From the NCBI GenBank assembly GCA_010909165.1, contig MU008175.1, forward strand, positions 673,370 to 737,369: 64,000 nucleotides of DNA, written 5' to 3'. How positions within the stretch are numbered: position 1 is the stretch's first letter; every line of letters begins with the position of its first letter. The notes below the pieces were generated by a model. It was not told the origin of the DNA. It did no database searches and saw only the letters and a program-made list of their open reading frames with translations. Shown here piece by piece: positions 44,119 through 55,880 of the stretch. The stretch is from Anthoceros angustus (lineage: Eukaryota; Streptophyta; Anthocerotopsida; Anthocerotales; Anthocerotaceae). The position numbers and the translations under genes were made by a program.

Positions 44119-46250
44119 GGTGAGCTCAATTTACTCGGTGCTAGCAAAGCTTCGACCTAGAATGTTTGCTACTCCAAGTGCTCACACTTGAGCACATGCA
44201 ACACAAGTGGTGCTCCATGTCTGTGTGAAAGTTGACGGATCTTGTGGGATGAGCTCCCGCTCGCCTGATTTTTAGGAACAAGCGTTGGCACCTCCTTAGC
44301 ATGCACGCAAGGCATGGTTGAGACAGAAAGTGTCAGGCTACATGCTCGAACCTTTTGCTGGTGCTATGTGGTACCATAGCAGACAAGGAGATGTGGCGCC
44401 ATAGCAAAACACGAGAGTGGACACCTTGACGGGCAGATTGTCGGATGGACCGGTCACGCAAAGTGTTAGGCCAGATGCATGGACCTTTACCATGCTCCTG
44501 TATGTGCTCCTTGCGAGTATCTACACCAGATTTTGTCAAGTGGGACGATTTAGAAAGGATAGAGACTTTCCCTTGGAGGAAGCCTGCACTGTGTAGTCTG
44601 GATTGAGGTCAACCAAAAGGTGCAGAGTTTGTTGCGGGGATCCCTCAGTTTTTAGCACTGTCAGTCCGAGCACATCACGAGTGCCTCACCAAATTCACGA
44701 GGCCCCAGTTTCCCTGGAAGAATTATGAATCTATCCTAATCGAATACCGACAAACTCACAAAGCATACATAATGACATCCCATTCCTCCAAGCCAGATGT
44801 GTTAGCTATCCGTTTTCGTATCTCTGTTTATAATACAAAATGATGCTAGCCCTCACAATACAATGTGGTCAATGCAATGTCTTCATAATACAAAGATGTA
44901 AGATAGGTCAGAAACCAAACCACAATTAAGAGACGGGACTCATGGTTGGATCATGTCTAACCAAAATCTCATTGTGGTAGAGAACACTATTGGTAAAATA
45001 TCGACCTGAATCTTTTCTTTGCAGTTTGGCATACAAGGTATAGATGTGGATTTGTGGGTTATACTTGCAAGAGTGTCACTTCCCTTTCTTTTGGAGTGCT
45101 TTCGTGCCTTTACGATGTTTCTTCTATTCTAGTTTTATTAATGCTTTCCTTTTTTCCTTCTTCCTACATTTAGCTTTTTCTGTTGTTTTATCTTATTGTT
45201 CATGGTTATTATCTTTTTTTTATCCTTTTGTTCATCTTGTTTGATCTTACGTGAGAAGGCAGGTGAAACTTCTCCATGCGAACCTGATGAGGACAATAAC
45301 ATACTCATGGTTGAGGTATGGTTTGGCTCAAGTTTTGGGCGAAATTAAACCTGAACCACACCATTTTGCCCCAAACAGGTTTATGACTGAACAATGGTTT
45401 CTTACGTGGCATGTACGAACTACGATCCCAACCAACCACAGGCTCAAACCAAAACTTCACTCTTTTACCGATTTTGGCTTGAAAATTGATCAAAGTTATA
45501 GTAAATTAAACTATTAACCAGATTAAAAAACTATTTCATCTTCTTTTACGGTTATATTAAGCTTGACTAAGATTCCGTTAAGCACAAGGTAAAATTTTGT
45601 ATCCGTAGTCGTGTCTGAACAGACTTTAGTTGGTATGGTTGAGCATCTTAGTCCGTAGTTCACAAGCTGTGTATGAACAGACTTTAGTTGGTATGGTTGA
45701 GCATCTTAGTCCGTAGTTCACAAGCTGTGTATGAACAGACTTTAGTTGGTATGGTTGAGGAGCATCTTATTCTTTAGTTGGTACAGTTGAGCATCTTAGT
45801 TTCGGAGGATGAACCGAACTAAAATGATTAAAAACAGGTAGTTCCTAACCATAACTGTTTTGGTTGGGAAAGCCAACCATGAGTCCGTTTAGGTCCTTAG
45901 TATATTTGTGTAGTTTAGTCCTTTCCCAATTTCTTCAAAAGTAGGGGGCGTTTGTCTAACTTGTGGTAAGATGATAGCTTTATTATTTCTTAGTAGATGT
46001 ATTAGTTTATGTTTTCCTTCACTTCTTATCACTTTGCGTACTCGATTTTTATTACTAAGTATTCATCTTACTTCTATGTGAACAATTACAATGCTTACAT
46101 AGATTGAGCTCAAAAATGTAGAAATGATAACAAAGATATCATTCAACTTAAATTGATACTTAGATAAATAAAGTTACTACCTACTATGAATGGAATAGAG
46201 GAAAGCCAAATTCATAATTAGAAGATTAATGATGCGCCGCATCTTGCATT
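44119..46250. other. AT-rich stretch without a recognisable gene
   Basis: Frames are short and unfamiliar. The only structure seen is the 58-bp minisatellite listed separately. Confidence 0.5.
45605..45800. repeat. Minisatellite, 58-bp unit, about 3 copies
   Basis: GAACAGACTTTAGTTGGTAT starts at 45617, 45675 and 45733; the unit also holds TTGAGCATCTTAGTCCGTAG. A shortened fourth copy follows (TTTAGTTGGTACAGTTGAGC, about 45774). Confidence 0.9.
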
Positions 46251-47610
46251 AACTTAGATAAGACTGAGCACCAAGGGAGTGCTTCCTAATTTTCTAGAAC
46301 ATACTTTTATAGGACAGAATCCAGTGAATGACACTTTTACGCTTGCTATGCTTGGCAAATTTGATAGTTTTCTTGAAATGATACCTAATGTCAATAGAAG
46401 AACAGAAAAAATACCTAAATAGAGCGATGCGCCATGTGCAAGAATCATGTAGCTACGCGGGGCTATTCTGGCGCGCCGGAGCTGGCAAGCATGAGATACG
46501 GGTGCACCGGATCTGGCAAGCGGATGGTGCTCAGCAAGCAAGGAGCGAGGGCTGGACAGCAAATGGTAGAGAAGGTGGACCTGGTAATGTGTGTCATTAT
46601 GGCTATGAAATACGAGCTCCTCATGCTATCCAACTCCATGTGACATTTTGCTAATGTATAATTATTGACTTCGGATTGTATATATTTTTATAGACACATG
46701 TCTTGATGAGATTGAAACCAAGTGCCGTATGTTTAGTTGAAAGCTGTTATTCTTGTGGCATAAATTAAACTCATGGAAGTGAAGGTAAAAATTTTAATTC
46801 TATAGTTATAGAAATTGAAGATCTTACTTATCATTTAAATTTCTAATTTCACACATATCTATTGAAAAATGTTATTTTTTCACATAACTTAAAGTTAATT
46901 GAGGAAAAAAGAATGATCTCGGAGTTATAAAATTTAGAGGTCTTAATCGTCCCTTAAAATAGAACTTCACACGTATTGAGATTGTCTAAAAATTGGTATT
47001 CAATTAGAATTTTTATTATAAGTTAAGTTTCAGATTATTTTCTAAAGATTGGTATTTAATTAGAGTTTTTATTATAAGTTAACTTTCAGATTAAAATAAT
47101 ATAGTTACAAGTCCCAAGATGCTCAACAACGAGGTCCTTGAACGGGTGAAATGCATAGCTAATCACAACGCAGAGTCTATATCTAGGCTGCACTTCTTAC
47201 ATTCTTGGCGTCTCTAACCCTTGAAGCAAATCCATTTTTCGTGGGGCATATTTCCAGGGCACACAAAAGTCCTAGGGCAAGCCCACACCTTGAACTAACA
47301 GGCTGACTTTCCCTCGCAGTGTTGTCCCGCGCCATCAACATTGCACATGATCGTCTAAGAAATTAGGCTCATTATTGTACTATGTGTAACTGGCATTGTC
47401 CGAGCCTCAACATGAGGAAGGCTCTATAGAACGTATGAGCTAAAGCGGTATAACTGAGCCTCAACTTGGAAAGCAAAAAACCCGTCGAGTTGATTCAGCT
47501 AATTCAATGTAGCATATCTTCAAAGCTGTAGCGTGCAAGAAAATTTTATTATTCAATTCAATTCAATCATAATTCCTTAATTCCTTCAACCCAATTAGGA
47601 CCTAAGACAT

Positions 47611-47986
47611 TGTGCTCCATCACATCCTTATATTCCTGGCACGTATCCTTAACATGGATCTATTTTTTTGCCATTGTGCTCCATCGTATCCTTACATTCC
47701 TAGCACATATCCTTGATGCGGATCCAATTTTTCGCTATTGAGCTCCCTCATATCCTTACATTCCTAGCACAAATCTTTGATGCGGTTCCATTTTTTCGCT
47801 ATTGTGCTTCATCATATCCTTACATTCCTGGCACAGATACGCAGATCCAATTTTTCGCTACTAAGCTCCTTCATGTCTTTACATTTCTAGCACAAATCTT
47901 TGATGCGGTTCGATTTTTTTGCTAATTGTGCTTCATCATATCCTTACATTCCTGGCACAGATCCTTGACACGGGTCCATTCTTTAG
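47611..47986. repeat. Minisatellite, about 64-bp unit, 6 copies
   Basis: Each unit has TGTGCTCCATC or a variant, ATATCCTTACATTCCT(A/G)GCAC, and GATGCGG(A/T)TCCATTTTTTCGC or a variant. Copies differ by point changes and a short deletion in the fourth unit. Confidence 0.85.
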
Positions 47987-48059
47987 CAGAGTCTCACATT
48001 TCCCATTGATGGCTGCAACATACTTTGGAACAGTCTAAAGTTCGCACTTGCGGGGGCGG

Positions 48060-48490
48060 GGAAGGAAGCAAAGTTGAAGATTTATAATTGCGGGTGGAGA
48101 AGAGAGCAAGGTTGAAGATTTATTATTGCAGTCGGAGAAGAGAGCAAGGTTGAAGATTTATTATTGCGGGCGAAGAAGAGAGCAAGGTTGAAGATTTATC
48201 AAGTGGTCTTGCACTCAAAAGAGCAAGGTTGAAGATTTGTCAAGTGGTCTTGCACTCAAAAGAACAAGGTTGAAGATTTATCAAGTGGTCTAGTGCTCAA
48301 GAGAGTAAGGTTGAAGATTTATGAAGTCGTCTCGCGCTCAAGAGAGTAAAGTTAAAGATTAATGAAGTGTACTTGCACCTAAGAACTCTTTGTGCACCCC
48401 TAAAACAAGAAAATGCAAAGTTAAATATTAATGAAGTGTACTTGCACCTAAGAACTCTTTGTGCACCCTTAAAACAAGAAAATTCTTAAG
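48060..48490. repeat. Minisatellite with changing unit length (38, then 41, then about 70 bp)
   Basis: All units share AGAGCAAGGTTGAAGATTTA or a variant. The first three are followed by TTATTGCGG, the next four by CAAGTGGTCTTGCACTC, and the last two by ATGAAGTGTACTTGCACCTA plus AACTCTTTGTGCACCC. Confidence 0.8.
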
Positions 48491-49267
48491 TGATTGTGCT
48501 ACATTCAACGTTGTTTTCTAATGGGTTCGGTCTAATCAACTAAATAAACAATCACAAAAGATCACAACAAAGAATACATGATTCAATTTAGTTTTACTCT
48601 CTTTCTCACTAATTGAAATTTGTTTTTTCATATTACGATTATTTAAGACATTCAAATTGATATCAGTCAGCTTGGTTATGGAATTAAACTGGTAGCATTG
48701 ATGCCTACTAATTGCCCCTGTTTTCTGATCAAGACCACTAATAGTTTTTGTTACTATCACCTTTTTACTACCTTTAAGTCTAGTTGAATGTGAACCGAAG
48801 GCCTTTACGACATTAGCATTAACATTTGTCACATTGGGTTCATTTGAGACACCTGAAATCACATGTCTACTGCCAACTTGCTCACCTTTAGCTTTACCTG
48901 CGTTGGTTCTCACAACTGCGCTTATGCTCTCATCAACTGCGCTTATGCTTTACCTGCGTTGCTTCTCACAACTGCGCTTATGCTTAAATATTACTCAGTG
49001 ACCTGTTGACACACTTACATTATCAAAAAGAAATCCTGTCACATCACAATGATGTTAGGTGTGTCAATATCATTGTTCCATTTGGTGTAGGCGTTCGTTT
49101 TCTAGATATCCTCATCATGATTGCCTGAATATGACAGGATATATGGGGTGGATCTATGGAAGCACTTGTTTTTAAAATACGCTCACTAGTTGTCTGGACA
49201 TCACTGTTCACTGTTTCAACACGCGCACTCTCACCTACCACGTGAGCACTTATCAGTTCATGTATGG

Positions 49268-49540
49268 ACGACGAGTTTACAAGAGTGTCCTTCTTTAAGA
49301 CAGTGTGGGAAGAGATCCCTTGATCACGTTTGTGCATAGCCAACGAGCTTACGTGGGTGTCCTTCTCGGAAACAATAGTCGTGTTGATTCTTTGGTAATC
49401 TATGTGCACAGCCAACGAGCTTATGCGAGCGTACTCCTCTAAAACAATAGCTTTGCTGATCCTCTGGCCATATGTATGCACATCAAATGAGTCTATGCGA
49501 GTGTTCTCCTCTAAGACAACAGCTTTGTTGCTCCAACAAA
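49268..49540. repeat. Minisatellite, 72-bp unit, 4 copies
   Basis: AACGAGCTTA or a variant begins units near 49270, 49342, 49414 and 49486, each continuing with TCCT(T/C)CT(C/A)xxAxACAATAG. Because 72 is a multiple of 3, the minus strand stays open for 145 codons (49044-49481), a repeat-driven frame rather than a supported gene. Confidence 0.85.
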
Positions 49541-50533
49541 GTTAAAGATTAATGAAGTGGTCTCCCAATCGAGAACTCTTTGTGTGCTTATCTATGGCAT
49601 AGGGACACCAAAGTATATTTAACGCATTTTCCGATGAGGTGGGCACAAAAGAGTTCTTGTTCTTTTTCTACAATGTGCTAGTTTTCTCATATGAGCGCCC
49701 TCCAAAGGATTTTTGAGTTTATATTTCTATAATAAGATATTGTTCATGGATGAGACGTACACCAAAGGATTTTTGTACATATTTCTAGAATACGCTATTG
49801 TTCTCAGATTGGGGGCACACACCAAGGGATTTCTGTCTTTATTTCTGAAGTACGCTATTGTTTTGTAGACGAGGGGTGCATGAAAGGATTTCCATCCATT
49901 TTCCAACATACGCTATTGTAAGCGTACTATGAAATGGAATTTGGTGAATAACAATGCTACGGTTATTATGCTTGAGAATTTTCATAGTTCTCTTGAGGCA
50001 ACGTATTAGGAAATGGAATTTGGTGAATAACAATACTACGATTATTATGCTTGAGAATTTTCATAGTTCTCTTGAGGCAACACCTAATGTCAATACGAGA
50101 ACAAAAAATGACCTAAATGTACTGATGTTCATAGGTGATTTTATATTATCTATTAAGCATGTGACTCTTAGTACTTGATGCAGCGATTAAGCTAATGTAT
50201 AATAATATTAACATTCTTATTGTACATATTTTTATAGGCGCATGTGATAATGATGTTAAATCGAAAGCTATTGTTCTTGCACATGGTATCAATTTAACAT
50301 TAAACTTGATTAAGGTGTAGGTAGCTAATTTTATTTTAGTAAAAAATAATCTAATATTTTATGTATATACCTAAAAAATAAAAAGTTAACTAATATAATT
50401 TTAATTAAAAATGTTTGATCTGGAGTTATAAATTTGAAAGTCTTACAACTCCATGCTTAAATTTCCAACTTCACACATATTAAGATTGTCTTAAACTGCT
50501 ATTTAGTTAGTAATTTTTATATTAAAATATAAC

Positions 50534-53500
50534 AGTTACAAGTGCCTAAGATGGCGCCAATAAAGTTTTACTGATCTATAGTTACTTGCATTTTTGTTGT
50601 AGTTGATATGATTTTAGCTTGGGTTGCATTTCTTAGCATCGGTTGCACTTCTTAGCGTGGGTTGCACTTCTAATATTCCTAGCACATATCATTGTTGCTG
50701 TGCACGATCCCACCACGTTCTCTATCGATGGCCACTACAAAATCCGAGATGGTTTGAAATTGCCACTTAAAGCGAATCCATTTATCAGATGGTCTTTTCG
50801 CCATTGATGGGTTAGATAGATTTCAAAATTTCTCAAATCCCATTCTATTTATGAAATTGCCTTTTGGTAGGATTCAGTTGTCGCATGATCCCACGCCAGA
50901 CGATCTCACATTTAGCATCCATAACCACACCAAGCTTTAGGACAATATGGATAGTATAACGCTTCTGCTTTCGATAGAGAAGAGAACAAAGTTGAAGATT
51001 TCTGTAGTAGAGAAGAGATCTCACATTTAGCATCCATGGGCACACCAAGCTTTGGGACAATATAATGTTTGTGCTTCTGGCAGAGAAGAGAACAAAGTTG
51101 AAGATTTATGAAGTGGAGAAAAGAACATGGTAGAAGATTTATGAAGTGGAGAAAAGAACATGGTAGAAGATTTATGAAGTGGAGAAAAGAACATGGTAGA
51201 AGATTTATGAAGTGGAGAAAAGAACATGGTAGAAGATTTATGAAGTGGAGCCTTGTTCTCTTCTCCACTTCATAGATTTTCAACCTTGAAGTGGAGAAGA
51301 GAACAAGGTTGAAGATTTATGAAGTGGAGAAGAGAACAAGGTTGAAAATCTATGAAGTGGTCTCGCGCTCAAAAACTCTGAAAAGACAGTACGGATGCAC
51401 CCATCTATGCAATTTGATAGGACACTTGAAACATTCTTTTGAAAAATAATCATTTTAACAAATCTGACGGTATGCTTGGGAAATTTGATAATTCTCTTCA
51501 AATGACTCCTAATGTCAATAGGAAAACAAAAGAATTACCTAAATATAGTGATGTTTCATTCTAATCTCCGTGATCAAGCCTTGAGTCATATGTATAGTAA
51601 GTGATATGTTACCTATAGAACTCTATATAGTTTTTGTTTTGCACAATGTTGAAGTTCCTTTACTTGTATATGTAGGAAAGTGCAAAATGCAGATGTTCAT
51701 GGAAAATAAAATATCTTGGTACCTTGCACAAGCAATCATTCATCCAGGCTACTAATGATGTTGGTGTCACATGGTTTGCTAATGTATAATTACTAACATT
51801 CTTGTTATACATATTTTTATAGGGCATATCATATCTTGGTACTTTGTACATGCAATCATTGATCCATGCTACTCATGAGGTTGGAGTCATTGATGGTTTA
51901 CTAATGTATAATTATTAACATTCTTATTATATATATTATTACTATTATTATATATTTTCATAGGGACATATCATAATGAGACTGAAGTCACGCATCCACA
52001 AGTTCAATTAAAAGCTATTATTATTTCAATTGAAAGCTATTATTATTGTGATATCAAGTAAACTTGAGTCAGATAGAAGTAGTTAATTTTTTTCAGTAAA
52101 AATAAATTATATTTCTTAAAATATAAAAGTTACAAGTGCCTAAGATGGCGCCAATAAAGTTTTACTGATCTATAGTTACTTGCATTTTTGTTGTAGTTGA
52201 TATGATTTTAGCTTGGGTTGCATTTCTTAGCATCGGTTGCACTTCTTAGCGTGGGTTGCACTTCTAATATTCCTAGCACATATCATTGTTGCTGTGCACG
52301 ATCCCACCACGTTCTCTATCGATGGCCACTACAAAATCCGAGATGGTTTGAAATTGCCACTTAAAGCGAATCCATTTATCAGATGGTCTTTTCGCCATTG
52401 ATGGGTTAGATAGATTTCAAAATTTCTCAAATCCCATTCTATTTATGAAATTGCCTTTTGGTAGGATTCAGTTGTCGCATGATCCCACGCGTATCGATCT
52501 CACATTTAGCATCCATAACCACACCAAGCTTTAGGACAATATGGATAGTATAACGCTTCTGCTTTCGATAGAGAAGAGAACAAAGTTGAAGATTTCTGTA
52601 GTAGAGAAGAGATCTCACATTTAGCATCCATGGGCACACCAAGCTTTGGGACAATATAATGTTTGTGCAGAAGAGAACAAAGTTGAAGATTTATGAAGTG
52701 GAGAAAAGAACATGGTAGAAGATTTATGAAGTGGAGAAAAGAACATGGTAGAAGATTTATGAAGTGGAGAAAAGAACATGGTAGAAGATTTATGAAGTGG
52801 AGAAAAGAACATGGTAGAAGATTTATGAGTGGAGCCTTGTTCTCTTCTCCACTTCATAGATTTCAACCAAGTGGAGAAGAGAACAAGGTTGAAGATTTAT
52901 GAAGTGGAGAAGAGAACAAGGTTGAAAATCTATGAAGTGGTCTCGCGCTCAAAAACTCTGAAAAGACAGTACGGATGCACCCATCTATGCAATTTCAGAT
53001 AGGGACACTTGAAACATTCTTTTGAAAAATAATCATTTTAACAAATCCCTGTTGACGGTATGCTTGGGAAATTTGATAATTCTCTTCAAATGACTCCTAA
53101 TGTCAATAGGAAAACAAAAGAATTACCTAAATATAGTGATGTTTCATTCTAATCTCCGCATCAAGCCTTCTGAGTCATATGTATAGTAAGTGATATGTTA
53201 CCTATAGAACTCTATATAGTTTTTTTGTTTTGCACAATGTTGAAGTTCCTTTACTTGTATATGTAGGGAAAGTGCAAAATGCAGATGTTCATGGAAAATA
53301 AAAATATCTTGGTACCTTGCACAAGCAATCATTCATCCAGGCTACTAATGATGTTGGTGTCACATGGTTTGCTAATGTATAATTACTAACATTCTTGTTA
53401 TACATATTTTTATAGGGGCATATCATATCTTGGTACTTTGTACATGCAATCATTGATCCATGCTACTCATGAGGTTGGAGTCATTGATGGTTTACTAATG

Positions 53501-53717
53501 TATAATTATTAACATTCTTATTATATATATTATTACTATTATTATATATTTTCATAGGGACATATCATAATGAGACTGAAGTCACGCATCCACAAGTTCA
53601 ATTAAAAGCTATTATTATTTCAATTGAAAGCTATTATTATTGTGATATCAAGTAAACTTGAGTCAGATAGAAGTAGTTAATTTTTTCAGTAAAAAATAAA
53701 TTATATTTCTTAAATAT
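50534..53717. repeat. Direct tandem duplication, two units of about 1.59 kb
   Basis: Unit 1 (about 50534-52127) and unit 2 (about 52128-53717) are nearly identical over their whole length; matching landmarks are offset by 1594 bases at the start. Differences are a few base changes, small indels (often in homopolymers) and minisatellite copy changes. Nothing lies between the units, so this is a head-to-tail duplication. Confidence 0.9.
51100..51308. repeat. 33-bp minisatellite followed by a 22-bp inverted repeat
   Basis: GAAGTGGAGAAAAGAACATGG repeats four times at a 33-base period from about 51113. It is followed by arms CCTTGTTCTCTTCTCCACTT (51251 onward) and their complement (to 51308), separated by 14 bases. 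The second 1.59 kb unit carries the same arrangement at about 52695-52888 with slightly shorter arms. Confidence 0.85.
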
Positions 53718-53897
53718 AAAAAGGCATCTAATGCATTGTATTATATATGATAAACAACAGCTCTCTTGTTTTCTTATTTGTTAACCAATGAGGTGGAGCG
53801 GGCACCCAAATGCACTCCCTTGATGCTGTTACCAGCCGGTGGCAGTCCAGACCGGGGACGGTTTGGGAACAAGCTGTGTACCGATTCGATGGTTGCT

Positions 53898-55880
53898 TTA
53901 CTCCAAGCAAATCCTTTCGTCTCCAACCAGAAAGCGGTGCACCTGTCCGTCCATGTCTGTCCACCAGCTCTGGCCCGGTTGCTTCCGCGCGCTAACTCTC
54001 ATTCTCCTGTCGTGCACCTCCTGTGCCTGCTCCCACATGTGGGCACCGGTATATATGTTAAACATCAAAACATACGCTGCGGCATCTTTACTGTCTAACA
54101 TCACTGCCTCTTCAAAAGAAAGGCGTCCCAAAACCACGTTGCTCCACTTTCGACACGCACCCAATAGAGTGCGCCAAACTGCAGCAGTGGGAGGTACAGG
54201 CATTGTCTTTGTTAAAGCTAGTGCGGCATGCAGTTTTCCTGCACGACCTAGGAGATCCACCATGCATGTGTAGTGGTCCGCTGTGGGAGCGATTCCATAG
54301 CATGTGGTCATGGCCTCAAAGTACTCTCGCCCCTTGTTCACTAAACCCGTGTGACTGCATACCGTTAGCACACTGAGGAACGTAACGCCGTCTGGCTGTA
54401 TGCCGTCCTCTCTCATTCTGTCAACCAGGTCAAAGACCTCTTCACTGTCTCCTTCTCGGCTGTATCCTGCTATCAGTGCACTCCAGGTGAGAACATCTCT
54501 TTGGGGCAATGCATCAAACACCTGCCGTGCATCAACCATGCTGCCACACTTTCCGTATGTGTTTATCAAGCTGCTGGCTACGAGCACATCAGCTTGAAGC
54601 CCTTGTTCTTTGATCTGAGCATGAAGCTGCCTTCCCACATCCAAAGCTGCCACACTTGCACATGCCTGAAGGATGCACACAAATGTCAAGGAATTGGGTG
54701 CCACAATGCCTTCTTCTTGCATAGCCCTATAAAGACCCAAGGCTTCCTGCCCCATTCCATTCTGCGAATACCCTGCTATCATGGCATTCCACGTCCCCAC
54801 ATCTTTCCGAGGCAGTCCCTCAAACACGCCCTGAGCATCCTCTAGGCTGCCACACCTTGCATACATGTTCACCAAACTGTTGGCCACAAACACATCTGCT
54901 TCAAATCCTCGTTCCCTGATTCGTGCATGAAGCTGCCTCCCTTCCTCCAAAGCCGGGTTGCCCACACTCGCACATGCCTGCAGGAGTGACAAAAACGTGA
55001 CAGAATCAAGTGCAACCTTGCCTTCGTCTTGCAACGCCCTGTAGACACGGAGGGCGTCCTGCCCCATGCCCTGCTGGGAATATCCTGCTATCATCGCACT
55101 CCACGTAACCACATCCTTCTGACCAATCCCGTCAAACACCCTCTGAGCGTCTTCCAAGCTGCCACACTTTGCATACATGTCCACCAGAGAGCTACTCACA
55201 AACAAATCTGGCTCAACGCCACTAGCCAATATATCAGCATGCACCTGCTGCCCAGATTCCAGGTCCGCTCCCCTTGCGCAAGCTTGAAGCGCTGCTACAA
55301 ACACATGCCCATCTGGCTTCACACTTGACCTGCACATTGTATGATACAAGCGCACGGCCTCCTTTTCTTGTCCATGCTTAACATACGCAGAAATGATAGA
55401 AGACCACATGAAGGCATCTGGCTGTGGCACCGCGGAAAACACATCCGCAGCCTCTTGCAACCTGCCATGAGCAGCATACATCCGCACGATGTGATTGCAC
55501 AGCAACGTGTCCAACTCATAACCCTTCTTCACCGTAAAAGCATGGAGTCGCCGACCAACAACAAGGTCCTTCGTCACAGCACATTTCTTCAGGACAGCAT
55601 AAACTAGGTATTTGGAAATAGAACACCCTGTCTGCACTAGAAGTCCTAAAGCCTCAACAGCCTCATTGATCTGCCCCTGCTCACACAGACTCCTCACAGT
55701 CTCAGCCGTCACCCCCCCACCGTATCCTGCACGCCTGCCAAGGCTCCAATAATCTGCCAAGCGACTGCCCCTTTCCGTACCCACAGCAGCCATCAGCGCT
55801 TCGGATGCTCCAGTCTTCAGCCATGCTTCTACCCGAACTCCCCAGACAGAGCTTTTTGGAAACGCCGGGTTTGGGACCAT
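53898..55880 (-). CDS. PLS-class PPR protein, E/E+ type, no DYW
   Basis: An intronless 660-residue PPR protein, predicted organelle RNA binder. The N-terminus (about 70 residues) has several Arg and Ser and few acids, compatible with an organelle presequence. A diverged first module (CNHIVRMYAAHGRLQEAADVF) is followed by three full P-L-S modules (SLVDMYAKCGSLEDAQRVF, SLVNMYARCGS, SLINTYGKCGS), an L/S tail with TFLSVLTVCSHTGLV, the E domain (LLGACRKWSNVVLG, YVLMFNIYTGAHMWEQA) and a short E+ (GQSWWTDMDGQVHRFLVGDE). No DYW domain follows. Sequence and layout make it a close relative of the two other PPR genes. Confidence 0.92.
   Translation of the reverse strand: MVPNPAFPKSSVWGVRVEAWLKTGASEALMAAVGTERGSRLADYWSLGRRAGYGGGVTAETVRSLCEQGQINEAVEALGLLVQTGCSISKYLVYAVLKKCAVTKDLVVGRRLHAFTVKKGYELDTLLCNHIVRMYAAHGRLQEAADVFSAVPQPDAFMWSSIISAYVKHGQEKEAVRLYHTMCRSSVKPDGHVFVAALQACARGADLESGQQVHADILASGVEPDLFVSSSLVDMYAKCGSLEDAQRVFDGIGQKDVVTWSAMIAGYSQQGMGQDALRVYRALQDEGKVALDSVTFLSLLQACASVGNPALEEGRQLHARIRERGFEADVFVANSLVNMYARCGSLEDAQGVFEGLPRKDVGTWNAMIAGYSQNGMGQEALGLYRAMQEEGIVAPNSLTFVCILQACASVAALDVGRQLHAQIKEQGLQADVLVASSLINTYGKCGSMVDARQVFDALPQRDVLTWSALIAGYSREGDSEEVFDLVDRMREDGIQPDGVTFLSVLTVCSHTGLVNKGREYFEAMTTCYGIAPTADHYTCMVDLLGRAGKLHAALALTKTMPVPPTAAVWRTLLGACRKWSNVVLGRLSFEEAVMLDSKDAAAYVLMFNIYTGAHMWEQAQEVHDRRMRVSARKQPGQSWWTDMDGQVHRFLVGDERICLE

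Larger units (their letters stand above)
46250..53720. repeat. Nested repeat field of one AT-rich family
   Basis: The same ordered landmarks recur: a TTACAAGTxCC(T)AAGATG start (47105, 50536, 52130), a minisatellite block with CAAGGTTGAAGATTTAT, then a TGCTTG(G)...TCTTGAxATGAxxCCTAATGTCAATA block (46340, 50050, 51475, 53060), then GCTAATGTATAATTATTxAC and ATATTTTTATAGG. The copy at about 47.1-50.5 kb is diverged and enlarged by internal minisatellites; those at 50.5 and 52.1 kb are nearly identical. No transposase, polymerase or other coding region was found. Confidence 0.75.

Noticed and set aside
47611..51250. CRISPR-like array
   Set aside because: The units are contiguous minisatellites without unique spacers and lie in a plant nuclear context.
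50534..53717. LTR retrotransposon or solo LTR pair
   Set aside because: The two 1.59 kb repeats are directly adjacent with no internal region, no primer-binding site and no coding sequence.
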